This document shows positions 18,576-27,058 of a stretch of 64,000 nt of DNA, piece after piece. The stretch spans positions 248,001 to 312,000 of the forward strand of contig JAHBWZ010000003.1 in the NCBI GenBank assembly GCA_019636755.1, in the 5' to 3' direction. Each line of letters begins with the position of its first letter. Position 1 is the stretch's first letter. The position numbers were made by a program, and so were the translations under genes. Under the pieces are notes generated by a model that was not told the DNA's origin, searched no databases, and was given only the letters and a program-made list of their open reading frames with translations. The stretch is from Phycisphaeraceae bacterium. Its GTDB lineage: Bacteria; Planctomycetota; Phycisphaerae; Phycisphaerales; SM1A02.

Positions 18576-18581
18576 AGTATA
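18576..18581 (-). promoter_or_regulatory. -10 box (TATACT) of the ABC/Gld operon
   Basis: The minus strand reads GGTATACTCCCG, about 50 nt before the ATPase start codon. Here, unlike the leaderless cases, a leader with a GGAGGG ribosome binding site (18535-18540) follows. No clear -35. Confidence 0.55.
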
Positions 18582-18704
18582 CCGGCGGGGTGCATGCGCC
18601 GGACCGCTGAGTCACGCGTCAGCGCACCGTGCGGCCGGTCGCGAGCCCCCGGCGGTCGCACCCGGCAGGTCGATCCGGAGCACCCGTGTGCCGATCGGCC
18701 GGTC

Positions 18705-19499
18705 TCAGGGCGACGCCTCCGCCAGCCGGTGGCGCAGCAGCGCGGTCAGCCGCGCGCCGCCGCGCGACAGCGACCGGTCGCGGCGCCGGATGCACGCGAT
18801 CTCGCGCCACGGGGCAGGCCCGGACCCGGCACCGGCATGACCGTCGGGCTCTGCGGAACCAGCAATGCCCGCGAGCGGAACCGCGCGGATCGCGCGCGAC
18901 CTGCCGGCGCGCGCCGCCATCGCGGGCACGATCGAGACGCCGAGTCCCACCGCCACGAGTTCGAAGATCGTCGCAAGCTGCGCCGTCCGGCAGACCACGG
19001 ATCGACGCACGCCGCCCGCCGCGCAGAGTGATTCGAATCGACTCATGATCGATCGGCGTGCTCACGATGGCCAGGTCCAGTTCGTTATCGATCACCGCCT
19101 GCACCAGGTCCGCGGTGAATGCCTCGCGGATCGTGACGGCAAGGTCCGGCATCTCCCGTCGCAGCGACCCGATCGCCGCCGGCAGGAGGTACGGCGCCAT
19201 GGTCGGGATCGCCCCGAGTGTGATCGAGCCCGCGCCGCGCTCGAGTCCGTGCGACAGGTCCGCGCGGACCCGGCTCATCACGCGCAGGATCGCGCGGGCG
19301 CGCGGCAGCAGCGCCGTCCCGGCGTCGGTCAGCCTCGTTCGCGTGCGGTCCGATCGAACAGCCGGACGCCGAGGTCCTCCTCGAGCCGCCGGACGTGCTG
19401 GCTGACCGAGGGCTGCGCGACGCCGAGGACGTGCGCGGCCCGGGTCACGGACCCGCTCTCGGCCACGGCCACGAAGACGCGGAGCTGGCGGATGTCCAT
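18705..19499 (-). pseudogene. Decayed LysR-family (OxyR-like) regulator beside catalase
   Basis: Three pieces of one LysR protein lie in two frames. Piece 1 (19499 to stop at 19329, 56 codons) is a perfect helix-turn-helix: [51 protein letters not shown]. Piece 2, in another frame to about 19046, resumes at [20 protein letters not shown] and covers the first half of the effector domain to LDLAIVSTPIDHES. Piece 3, back in the first frame, resumes at SLCAAGGVRRSVVCRTAQLA, TIFELVAVGLGVSIVPAMAA and runs to the end. Compared by eye with OxyR, about 50 residues between pieces 2 and 3 (the segment that would hold the first regulatory cysteine) are absent. A single missing base near 19335 explains the first shift. 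The gene is divergent from the catalase gene. Confidence 0.85.
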
Positions 19500-19534
19500 A
19501 CGTTTTCCCTATGGGAGCGTGAGGATAGCCATCT

Positions 19535-19563
19535 TTGACGCCTCTGGCCTGCCGCCCTACCTT
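19535..19563 (+). promoter_or_regulatory. Sigma70-type promoter of the catalase gene
   Basis: TTGACG (19535-19540), a 17-nt spacer, then TACCTT (19558-19563). Transcription would begin near 19570, giving a leader of about 50 nt. Just upstream, CTAT (19508-19511) and ATAG (19524-19527) form a small inverted pair of the kind LysR/OxyR proteins use; this is weak evidence for an operator. Confidence 0.7.
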
Positions 19564-19619
19564 GCCCCTTGACCGCGACCGATCAACCGTCGGACGCACA
19601 CCCCTCCGGAGCCAGAACC

Positions 19620-21137
19620 ATGACGCAGACCCCCGTACCGCCCGCCGCCGGCTGTCCCCGACTCACCACCGCCGACGGCGCCCCGATCGCCGAGCAGCAG
19701 GCACTGACCGCCGGCCCCCGCGGCCCGGTCCTCCTTCAGGACGTGGCGCTGCTGGAGCAGATGCAGCACTTCAATCGCGAGCGGATTCCCGAGCGCGTCG
19801 TGCACGCGAAGGGCTCCGGCGCCTACGGCACGTTCACCGTGACCGGCGACATCACCAAGTACTCGCGCGCCCGGATCTTCGAGAAGGTCGGGAAGCGGAC
19901 GGACCTCTTCCTGCGCTTCTCGACCGTCGCCGGAGAACGCGGCGCGGCCGACGCCGAGCGCGACGTCCGCGGTTTCGCGATCAAGTTCTACACGGAGGAC
20001 GGCAACTGGGATCTCGTCGGCAACAACACGCCGGTCTTCTTCGTCCGTGATCCGTACAAGTTCCAGAACTTCATCCACACGCAGAAGCGCCATCCGCAGA
20101 CCAACATGCGCGACATGGACATGCAGTGGGACTTCTGGTCGCTCTGCCCCGAATCGCTTCACCAGGTCACGATCCTCTTCTCGGATCGCGGCATTCCCGC
20201 CTCGTACCGGCACCTGCACGGCTTCGGCAGTCACACCTACTCGCTCGTCAGCGCGACTGGCGAGCGGACGTGGTGCAAGTTCCACTTCAAGTCGATGCAG
20301 GGCATCCGCAATCTCACCGACGACGAGGCGGCCGCGCTCATCGGCCGCGATCGGGAGAGTCACCAGCGCGATCTCTACGAGGCCATCGCGCGGCGAGAAT
20401 TCCCGAAGTGGCGCGTCTGCATCCAGGTCATGTCGGCGGCCCAGGCCCGGACCTTCCGCTGGAACCCCTTCGACCTGACCAAGGTCTGGCCGCACGGAGA
20501 GTTCCCGCTGATCGAGGTCGGCGTCATGGAACTGAACCGCAATCCGGAGAACTACTTCGCCGAGGTCGAGCAGGCCGCGTTCAAGCCGGGTGCGTTCGTC
20601 CCGGGCATCGGTCCCAGCCCGGACAGGATGCTGCAGGCGCGTCTCATGTCCTATGCGGACACGCACCTGCATCGCCTGGGCGTGAATCACCACCAGATCC
20701 CCGTCAACCGGCCGCGCTGCCCCGTGATGAACTACATGCGGGACGGCCGGCAGGCGGACGCCGCGAACTCCGGCGGCCGGCCGAACTACTGGCCCAACTC
20801 GCTGGCGGGAACCCCGATGCCCGATCCGTCCGTCCGGGATCCCGCGTGGGACCTGGGCGCGACGGTCGTGGACCGGTACGACTCCACCGTGGATCACGAC
20901 GACTTCACGCAGGCAGGCAATCTCTACCGGCTGTTCGACGACGGCCATCGGGAACGGCTCGCGCAGCGCATCGCAGGTGTGCTCGGACAGGCCCGACGCG
21001 AGGTCCGGCTCCGCCAGCTGTGCCACTTCTTCCGGGCCGACGAGGACTACGGGCGGCGCGTCGCGCGACACCTGGGCATCGATGACGTGCAGTCGATCCT
21101 GACGGAGATCAAGCCGCGCGAGACGTCCCGCGTGTGA
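19620..21137 (+). CDS. katA: Monofunctional haem catalase
   Basis: A 505-residue catalase that turns hydrogen peroxide into water and oxygen. Active-site residues are present: His62 (RVVHAKGSGAYG), Asn135 (DLVGNNTPVFFVRDP) and the proximal haem ligand Tyr345 (RLMSYADTHLHRLG). The length fits the small-subunit (clade 3-type) catalases. The start at 19620 has CGGAG 8 nt upstream; a TTG start at 19569 is ruled out because it would precede or coincide with the transcription start predicted from the promoter at 19535-19563. It is monocistronic and convergent with gdhA, with 18 nt between the stop codons. Its apparent regulator next door is broken, so expression may now be constitutive or under another factor. 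Confidence 0.97.
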   Translation: MTQTPVPPAAGCPRLTTADGAPIAEQQALTAGPRGPVLLQDVALLEQMQHFNRERIPERVVHAKGSGAYGTFTVTGDITKYSRARIFEKVGKRTDLFLRFSTVAGERGAADAERDVRGFAIKFYTEDGNWDLVGNNTPVFFVRDPYKFQNFIHTQKRHPQTNMRDMDMQWDFWSLCPESLHQVTILFSDRGIPASYRHLHGFGSHTYSLVSATGERTWCKFHFKSMQGIRNLTDDEAAALIGRDRESHQRDLYEAIARREFPKWRVCIQVMSAAQARTFRWNPFDLTKVWPHGEFPLIEVGVMELNRNPENYFAEVEQAAFKPGAFVPGIGPSPDRMLQARLMSYADTHLHRLGVNHHQIPVNRPRCPVMNYMRDGRQADAANSGGRPNYWPNSLAGTPMPDPSVRDPAWDLGATVVDRYDSTVDHDDFTQAGNLYRLFDDGHRERLAQRIAGVLGQARREVRLRQLCHFFRADEDYGRRVARHLGIDDVQSILTEIKPRETSRV

Positions 21138-21155
21138 GCGGCCGGCGCCGCCGGG

Positions 21156-22580
21156 TCAGGTCAGCCCCTGCTCCAGCATCGCCTGCGCGACCTTCGTGAA
21201 CCCCGCGATGTTCGCACCGGCGAGGTAATTCCCCGGGACACCGAAGGCCTCCGCGGCGTCCCACGCCTGGTCATGCACGCGGCGCATGATCTCGCGCAGC
21301 CGTCGATCGACCTCCTCCGCGGTCCATGAGGTCCACTGCGCATTCTGGCTCATCTCGAGCCCGCTCGTCGCGACCCCGCCGGCGTTCGCGGCCTTGCCCG
21401 GCGCGAAGAGCACGCCCTGCGCCATGAGATCGTGGGCCGCCTCCAGGGTGCATGGCATGTTGGCACCCTCCACGACGAGCCGGACGCCGCCGGCGACCAG
21501 CGCCCGCGCGCCGGCGCGATCGATCTCGTGCTGCGTCGCGCAGGGAAACGCCGCATCCGCCGGCACCTGCCACTGACCCGGACCGCTGCCGGTGCCCTCC
21601 GACGCCGTGAACGTCGCGCGCGGATACCGCGTCACGTACTCCGAGATCCGACCCCGCAGGCGGTTCTTCAGGTCCATGACGAAGGCAAGTTTCTCCGGGT
21701 CGATGCCGTCCTGGTCGTGGATGAATCCGCCCGAGTCCGAGAGCGTGACCGGCACGGCGCCCAGGTCCAGGAGCCTGTGGCAGGTGTACTGCGCCACGTT
21801 GCCCGATCCGGAGATCAGGCAGCGCATCCCGGCAAGATGCCGGCCCGTCCGCTCCAGCATGTTCTGCGCGAAGTACACGACACCGTATCCCGTCGCTTCC
21901 GGCCTGATCCGGCTGCCGCCCCACGTGAGTCCCTTGCCCGTGAACACCCCGTTGAACGTGCCGGTCAGGCGGCGGTACTGGCCGAACAGGTACCCGACCT
22001 CGCGCGTGCCGACGCCGATGTCGCCCGCGGGCACGTCGCGATCCGCGCCGATGTGCCGGAAGAGTTCCGTCATGAAGGACTGGCAGAAGCGCATGACCTC
22101 GTCGTCGCTCCGACCCTTGGGATCGAAGTCGCTGCCGCCCTTTCCGCCGCCCATCGGGAGTGTCGTCAGCGCATTCTTGAAGATCTGCTCGAAGCCGAGG
22201 AACTTCAGCACGCTCAGGGTCACCGTGGGATGGAACCGGATGCCCCCCTTGTACGGCCCGATCGCGCTGGAGAACTGGACGCGATACCCGCGATGGACGC
22301 GGTACCGGCCGGTGTCATCGATCCACGGGACGCGGAACATGACGACGCGTTCCGGTTCGACCAGCCGCTCCAGGATCCGCGCGCGAAGGAACTCGGGGTG
22401 GCGGTCCAGCACCGGGCCGACGGTGCGCAGGATCTCCTCCGCGGCCTGGAGAAACTCCGTCTCATGACCGAGGCGCCGCGCGAGATCGTTCAGGACATTC
22501 TCGATCGCACCGGCCGCCGCCGTGCTGCACGGCAGCATCGTGCCTGCACCACCGGCCCCCGATGCAGTCACCTGTGTCAT
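21156..22580 (-). CDS. gdhA: Glutamate dehydrogenase (probably NADP-specific)
   Basis: A 474-residue hexameric-type enzyme making glutamate from 2-oxoglutarate and ammonia. Family marks: YKGGIRFHPTVTLSVLKFLG, FEQIFKNALTTLPMGGGKGG with the catalytic lysines, SDFDPKGRSDDEVMRFCQSF, DIGVGTREVGYLFGQYRRLT, and the nucleotide-binding turn CLISGSGNVAQYTCHRLLDL. The SGSGNVA fingerprint and overall length fit the NADP-dependent GdhA class. The ATG at 22580 stands 6 nt after a TATCAT -10 box, so the transcript is probably leaderless. Confidence 0.96.
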   Translation of the reverse strand: MTQVTASGAGGAGTMLPCSTAAAGAIENVLNDLARRLGHETEFLQAAEEILRTVGPVLDRHPEFLRARILERLVEPERVVMFRVPWIDDTGRYRVHRGYRVQFSSAIGPYKGGIRFHPTVTLSVLKFLGFEQIFKNALTTLPMGGGKGGSDFDPKGRSDDEVMRFCQSFMTELFRHIGADRDVPAGDIGVGTREVGYLFGQYRRLTGTFNGVFTGKGLTWGGSRIRPEATGYGVVYFAQNMLERTGRHLAGMRCLISGSGNVAQYTCHRLLDLGAVPVTLSDSGGFIHDQDGIDPEKLAFVMDLKNRLRGRISEYVTRYPRATFTASEGTGSGPGQWQVPADAAFPCATQHEIDRAGARALVAGGVRLVVEGANMPCTLEAAHDLMAQGVLFAPGKAANAGGVATSGLEMSQNAQWTSWTAEEVDRRLREIMRRVHDQAWDAAEAFGVPGNYLAGANIAGFTKVAQAMLEQGLT

Positions 22581-22586
22581 ATCGCC

Positions 22587-22592
22587 ATGATA
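22587..22592 (-). promoter_or_regulatory. -10 box (TATCAT) of leaderless gdhA mRNA
   Basis: The minus strand reads GGTATCAT, then GGCGAT, then the ATG of gdhA. The 6-nt gap leaves no room for a leader or ribosome binding site. It lies between gdhA and the end of the upstream hydantoinase gene. Confidence 0.62.
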
Positions 22593-22610
22593 CCTGCACC
22601 GGGGACGGCT

Positions 22611-25600
22611 TCATGCGCCGACGGGAACGCCCCATCCGCCGCCGCCCGGTGTCGCGACCTCGAGTCGATCACCGGCGCCGACCTCCACCACGGTGCACCA
22701 CGCGAGCGGTTCGATCGTGCCGCCGGAACGGATGATCCGCTGGCTTCCCGGCGCTCCGGACGCGCCGCCCGCGGCGCCGGCCGGACCCCGGACGCGATCC
22801 TGTGTCAGCAGCGACAGCGTCATCGGCGCGAGGAACCGGTACACGCGTCGCAGACCATCGCCACCCGGCCAGCGACCCTTCCCGCCGGAGCCGCGCCGGA
22901 TCGCGAAGGACTCGATCTCCACCGGGAAGCGCGCCGCCAGGACCTCGGGGTCCGTGATGCGCGTGTTCGTCATGTGCACGTGGCGCCCGTGCACGCCGGC
23001 ATGTCCGTCGCCCGCCCCGCCGCCGCCGCCGATCGTCTCGTAGTGACAGCGCGCGTCGCCGACGGCCGCGGCGCCACCGAACAGGACATTGTTCATCGTG
23101 CCCTGCGACGCGGCCGCCAGTCCGAACGCGCGCACCAGCGCGTTGGCGAGTCGCTGGCTGGTTTCCACGTTTCCGCCGGCGACCGCGTGACACGCCGCCG
23201 GGTCCGCCGAGAGGGGCGGCGCGACGATCGAGGGATCCGCCAGGACATGCACGCGTCTCAGCAGTCCTTCGCTCAGCGGCAGGTCCTGGCCGGCGACCAG
23301 CCGAAGCACGTAGAGAACCGCGCCGGAGACGACCGCGGGTGCGGCGTTGAGATTGCCGGGGTGCGGCGGCGTTGACCCCCGCAGATCGATCGTCGCATGA
23401 CCGGACTCGACCCGCACGGTCACCGCGATCCGCGCGCCGTCATCGAAGGTCTCCTCGGCGGCACCGGCGTATCCCTCCAGGCCCTTCAGCGCGCGCCCGG
23501 CGGCATCCTCGGCGCGATCGAGCTGATCGGCCGCACGCTCCATGAACGTCGCGGCCCCGATCTCCGACGCGAATCGCTCCGCCGCCCCGATTCCAAGCCG
23601 GATGGCGGCGATCTGCGCGCGAAGGTCCGCCAGGTTCTCCGCGGGTGAGCGCGAGGGGAAGGGACCGCGGCGCAGTCCGGCGTCGATGGCGCGGAGATCG
23701 ACGCGCCCGGCGCGGGCACAGCGCGTGGGCGGAATCACCACGCCCTCGTCCGCGAGGACGCGGGCGGTCGGCGGCATCGAGCCCGGGGTGCGCCCACCGA
23801 TCTCCGCGTGGTGGGCACGACAGGCGACCCACGCGACCCGTTCCTGCCGGACGCAGACCGGTGCGAGCACCGTCACATCCGGCAGGTGCGATCCGCCGAA
23901 GGCCGGATGATTGACCACCGCGATGTCGCCGGGGCCGAGTGACAGCACACCGTTCACGGTCCGGACACAGACGCCCAGTGCCCCAAGATGCACGGGCACG
24001 TGCGGGGCATTGACCAGCAGGGCGCCGTCGGCCGTGAGCACGGCGCAGGAGAAGTCCAGCCGCTCCCGGATGTTCGTCGAGAGCGCGAGCCGGCGCAGCA
24101 GTTCTCCCATCTCGAGCGCGATGTGCTCCAGTCGTGCCGCGAAGATGGCGCGCGCCACGGGATCGGCACGCCGCGCAAGGCCCGCGGAGACCGGAGGCGC
24201 CCCCGCGACGTCCCGATCGGCGCGGATGGTGCCGGCCGGTGTCCGCGTCGCGTGCCAGCCGACCGGGACCAGCAGCGATGTCCCGGCCGCGGTGATCAGC
24301 GCCGGTCCGTCGACGCGGTCACCGGCCGCGATCGACTCGCCGCGCCGGACGGATGCCTCGACCACGCGCCCGGCCAGGCGCAGGCGTCGCGACACGCCGT
24401 GCGACGCATCACGGACCGGCGCGGTCCCGTCGCCGTGACCCGACGGACGCCTGCGCCGCCGCGGCGCGCGCTCGCGGACGACCACCTCCAGCCGGATCAC
24501 CTCCAGCCCGCGCGCCGGCGGCGGCTCCCCGAAGATCCGGCGATACGCGCGGTGGAACGCGCGGACCGGATCGGCGCCGGGGCGCCACGCGAGTCCGATG
24601 GGTTCATCGCCGCCCTCCAGCCGGACCGCGATGCGGCGCCGGACCGGCATCATGCGGGCCTCGACGACCCCGTCGGCGCGAAGGTCCGCCCGCGCCTCCG
24701 CTTCCGGCGCCGCAAAGAGCCCGGCACCCTCGACCGCCATCCGGGCAAGCGGCAGCGAGACCGCGCGCACGGAGCGCCGTTCCGCGCGCGCGGTGCCGAG
24801 GCCGACGGCGGAGAGGACCGATGCCGCGGAGGGCACCAGGACGGTCCGCATGCCGAGCCGGTCCGCGACCGCGCAGGCGTGCTGCCCGCCGGCGCCGCCG
24901 AATGCGACGAGCGCCGACGCGCGCGGATCGAAACCGCGGCGCACGGAGATGCGCTCGATGGCGGCGGCCATGCGCTCATTCGCGAGTTCGACGAATCCCT
25001 CCAGCAGCGCTTCGCCCGCGTCGTCGATGCGCTCGCGCGCCACCGCCGCGAGTGCCGCGCGCGCCGCCGTCTCGCTGACGGGCAGCGCGAACTCCCCCGG
25101 CTCCAGCCGGCCGAGCAGCAGGTTGACGTCGGTCAGCGTGAGCGGTCCGCCCGCGCCGTAGCACGCCGGACCCGGACACGCGCCCGCGCTGTGCGGCCCC
25201 ACCTCCGGGCGATCCTCACGGAGCGTGCAGAGGGATCCGCCGCCCGCGGCCACCGTTTCGATCGCCAGCGCGGGCCGCGCCACCCGGAGGCCGGCGACCG
25301 TGTGCTCCGGCCGGATCTCCGGTTCACCCGACCAGCGCACGACATCCGTACTCGTGCCGCCCATGTCGAAGCCGATCGCGGTGGCGAATCCCTCCGACTG
25401 TGCGATCATGCCCACGCCGAGCACGCCGCCCGCCGGCCCGCTCAGGAGTGCATCGGTCGCCGCGAGGCGCCGCCAGGGCCGCAGGGCTGCACTGCTCGTC
25501 AGCACGTGCAGTCGATCTGTCCCCCGGGCCACGTCGGCCAGGAACGACGCCAGGACGGGCCGGAGATAGGCCTCGACCACGCCGCCCTCGGTGCGCCCGA

Positions 25601-26477
25601 GCAGTCCCGTCAGCGGCGCGATCTCCGCGGCAGAGACGACGGGGTCGAATCCGTGCGATCGGAGCAGGCCGCAGACCTCCGCCTCCAGGCCCGGTGCCCG
25701 GATGCCGTGCAGCAGTGAAACGCAGACCGCGGTCACACCGGCCGCGCGGAGCGCCTGCGCCACGGCGCGCACCTCCGCAGGATCGATCGGCTCGATGATC
25801 CCGCCGGCGCTGTCGGCTCGACCGCGGATCTCCGCGACATGCGCCGGCAGCGGTGCCGGAGGCGGGAGAAAGGGCTCGAAGAGTGCGGGCCGGCGCTGAT
25901 CGCCGATGGCGAGGATGTCGGCGAAGCCGCGCGTGGTGACCAGCGCCGTGCATGCACCGCGCCGTTCCAGCAGCGCATTCGTCGCGCGGGTCGTCGCCAG
26001 TCGGAGGTCCAGCGGCGGCGGCGCCGCGCCGAGCGGCGTCCGCGTGGCGCAGTGGACCGCGAGCAGCGGCGCCGGCACCGGCGCGCGGATTTCGACGACA
26101 TCGCCCGCATCGCGCCCGGATGCCGGACGCCGCACCGCCGCGCCGCTGATGCCTCCCGGCGCGGCCGGATCGATCCGCCCGATCACCGCGCTCCCGTCGG
26201 GCCGGTAGAGCGGGAGTCCGGCCAGCACCGGAAGCCGGTCGGACCACCAGGCATCGGCAAGGCCGGCGGCACCGTCGGATCGCGGAATGAGCCTGGCGCG
26301 CAGCGCGGCGGTCGAGAGCACCTTGAATGTCTCGACGCGGCCCGCGGGATCGACGGCGACACAGTCGGTGAACGTGCCGCCCGTGTCGACGCTGATGCGC
26401 CAGCGACGGGGTCGCGCCGCGCGGATCTCCGTCGGATCGGCGTGCGCGGCCGGTGGAACTGTGGCGGTGGAGGTCAC
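22611..26477 (-). CDS. Fused HyuA-HyuB type hydantoinase / 5-oxoprolinase
   Basis: A 1288-residue cytosolic ATP-dependent enzyme that would open 5-oxoproline or a hydantoin ring. The N-terminal HyuA part starts with the phosphate-binding SVDTGGTFTDCVAVDPAGRV (residues 29-48), has ATTRATNALLERRG and the second nucleotide motif AIGFDMGGTSTDVV, and GAGGPLTLTDVNLLLGRL. The HyuB part starts near residue 780 (DPVARAIFAARLEHIALEMG) and has AVVNHPAFGGSHLPDVTV and IESFAIRRGSGGKGRWPGGD. A single fused chain of this length matches eukaryotic-type 5-oxoprolinase; many bacteria split it into two genes. The start is GTG at 26477 without a clear ribosome binding site. No glutathione or hydantoin genes are next to it. 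Confidence 0.88.
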   Translation of the reverse strand: MTSTATVPPAAHADPTEIRAARPRRWRISVDTGGTFTDCVAVDPAGRVETFKVLSTAALRARLIPRSDGAAGLADAWWSDRLPVLAGLPLYRPDGSAVIGRIDPAAPGGISGAAVRRPASGRDAGDVVEIRAPVPAPLLAVHCATRTPLGAAPPPLDLRLATTRATNALLERRGACTALVTTRGFADILAIGDQRRPALFEPFLPPPAPLPAHVAEIRGRADSAGGIIEPIDPAEVRAVAQALRAAGVTAVCVSLLHGIRAPGLEAEVCGLLRSHGFDPVVSAAEIAPLTGLLGRTEGGVVEAYLRPVLASFLADVARGTDRLHVLTSSAALRPWRRLAATDALLSGPAGGVLGVGMIAQSEGFATAIGFDMGGTSTDVVRWSGEPEIRPEHTVAGLRVARPALAIETVAAGGGSLCTLREDRPEVGPHSAGACPGPACYGAGGPLTLTDVNLLLGRLEPGEFALPVSETAARAALAAVARERIDDAGEALLEGFVELANERMAAAIERISVRRGFDPRASALVAFGGAGGQHACAVADRLGMRTVLVPSAASVLSAVGLGTARAERRSVRAVSLPLARMAVEGAGLFAAPEAEARADLRADGVVEARMMPVRRRIAVRLEGGDEPIGLAWRPGADPVRAFHRAYRRIFGEPPPARGLEVIRLEVVVRERAPRRRRRPSGHGDGTAPVRDASHGVSRRLRLAGRVVEASVRRGESIAAGDRVDGPALITAAGTSLLVPVGWHATRTPAGTIRADRDVAGAPPVSAGLARRADPVARAIFAARLEHIALEMGELLRRLALSTNIRERLDFSCAVLTADGALLVNAPHVPVHLGALGVCVRTVNGVLSLGPGDIAVVNHPAFGGSHLPDVTVLAPVCVRQERVAWVACRAHHAEIGGRTPGSMPPTARVLADEGVVIPPTRCARAGRVDLRAIDAGLRRGPFPSRSPAENLADLRAQIAAIRLGIGAAERFASEIGAATFMERAADQLDRAEDAAGRALKGLEGYAGAAEETFDDGARIAVTVRVESGHATIDLRGSTPPHPGNLNAAPAVVSGAVLYVLRLVAGQDLPLSEGLLRRVHVLADPSIVAPPLSADPAACHAVAGGNVETSQRLANALVRAFGLAAASQGTMNNVLFGGAAAVGDARCHYETIGGGGGAGDGHAGVHGRHVHMTNTRITDPEVLAARFPVEIESFAIRRGSGGKGRWPGGDGLRRVYRFLAPMTLSLLTQDRVRGPAGAAGGASGAPGSQRIIRSGGTIEPLAWCTVVEVGAGDRLEVATPGGGGWGVPVGA

Positions 26478-26525
26478 GCGTGACTCATCGCCCGTCGGAC
26501 CACGGAGCCGTGCGGCCCGCCCGCG

Positions 26526-26792
26526 TCAGTCCTTCCTGTCGATCTCATCCTCGACCGCGCGGTTGTAGTCCTGGATGCGATCCCGCGTGCGCTCGCCGGC
26601 GTCATACGCCTTCCCGAGCGTCGACTGCCGCTGCAGGCCGCTCGACGTCGAGTCGTCCGAGGACGGCGCATCGGGTGCGGCCGGCGGTGGCGGCCCCCCT
26701 TCCTCCTCGCATCCGGACCCCGCCAGGACCATGACCGCGGACAGGAGGCAGGACGGAAGCACGCGCGGACGTCGTCGGCGGTTCGGGGACAT
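26526..26792 (-). CDS. Small predicted lipoprotein
   Basis: An 88-residue protein with a lipoprotein signal peptide: basic start, hydrophobic LLSAVMVLAG, lipobox A-G-S-G-C with the modified cysteine near residue 28. The mature part is proline- and serine-rich, then a helical stretch GKAYDAGERTRDRIQDYNRA ending in acidic residues. Probably attached to a membrane facing the periplasm. No known family recognised. The ATG lies 6 nt after a TAGACT -10 box, so the mRNA is probably leaderless; the hydantoinase gene starts 48 nt downstream of its stop codon and could be read from the same promoter. Confidence 0.75.
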   Translation of the reverse strand: MSPNRRRRPRVLPSCLLSAVMVLAGSGCEEEGGPPPPAAPDAPSSDDSTSSGLQRQSTLGKAYDAGERTRDRIQDYNRAVEDEIDRKD

Positions 26793-26798
26793 GCGAGG

Positions 26799-26804
26799 AG
26801 TCTA
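26799..26804 (-). promoter_or_regulatory. -10 box (TAGACT) of a leaderless transcript
   Basis: The minus strand reads GGGTAGACT, then CCTCGC, then ATG of the small lipoprotein gene. No Shine-Dalgarno sequence is possible in the gap. Confidence 0.6.
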
Positions 26805-27058
26805 CCCGTCCGGCGCGGGCCGGCGGGCGCGGACCGGCGGGAAGGGCCGGGCGCGGTCCCGGTCGAAGACCGCCTGACGGCTGGATCGCGCACGGTCCCG
26901 GAGGTATCGTCCCGCCGGTCGACCCGGTCGCGGGCGGTTCTCTCCGCACGGCGCTTGATTAATCGCATCGCGTGGCGTCCTGTGTGCGGAGCCCCTGCCC
27001 GTTCGACGGACATGCCGCGCGACGGTACCCCGGGGCCGCTGCCGGAAGGAGTCCCCGG

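Noticed and set aside
19569-19619. TTG start extending catalase by 17 residues
   Set aside because: The TTGACG-17-TACCTT promoter places the transcription start at about 19570, so a TTG at 19569 would not be in the mRNA; ATG 19620 has a proper ribosome binding site.
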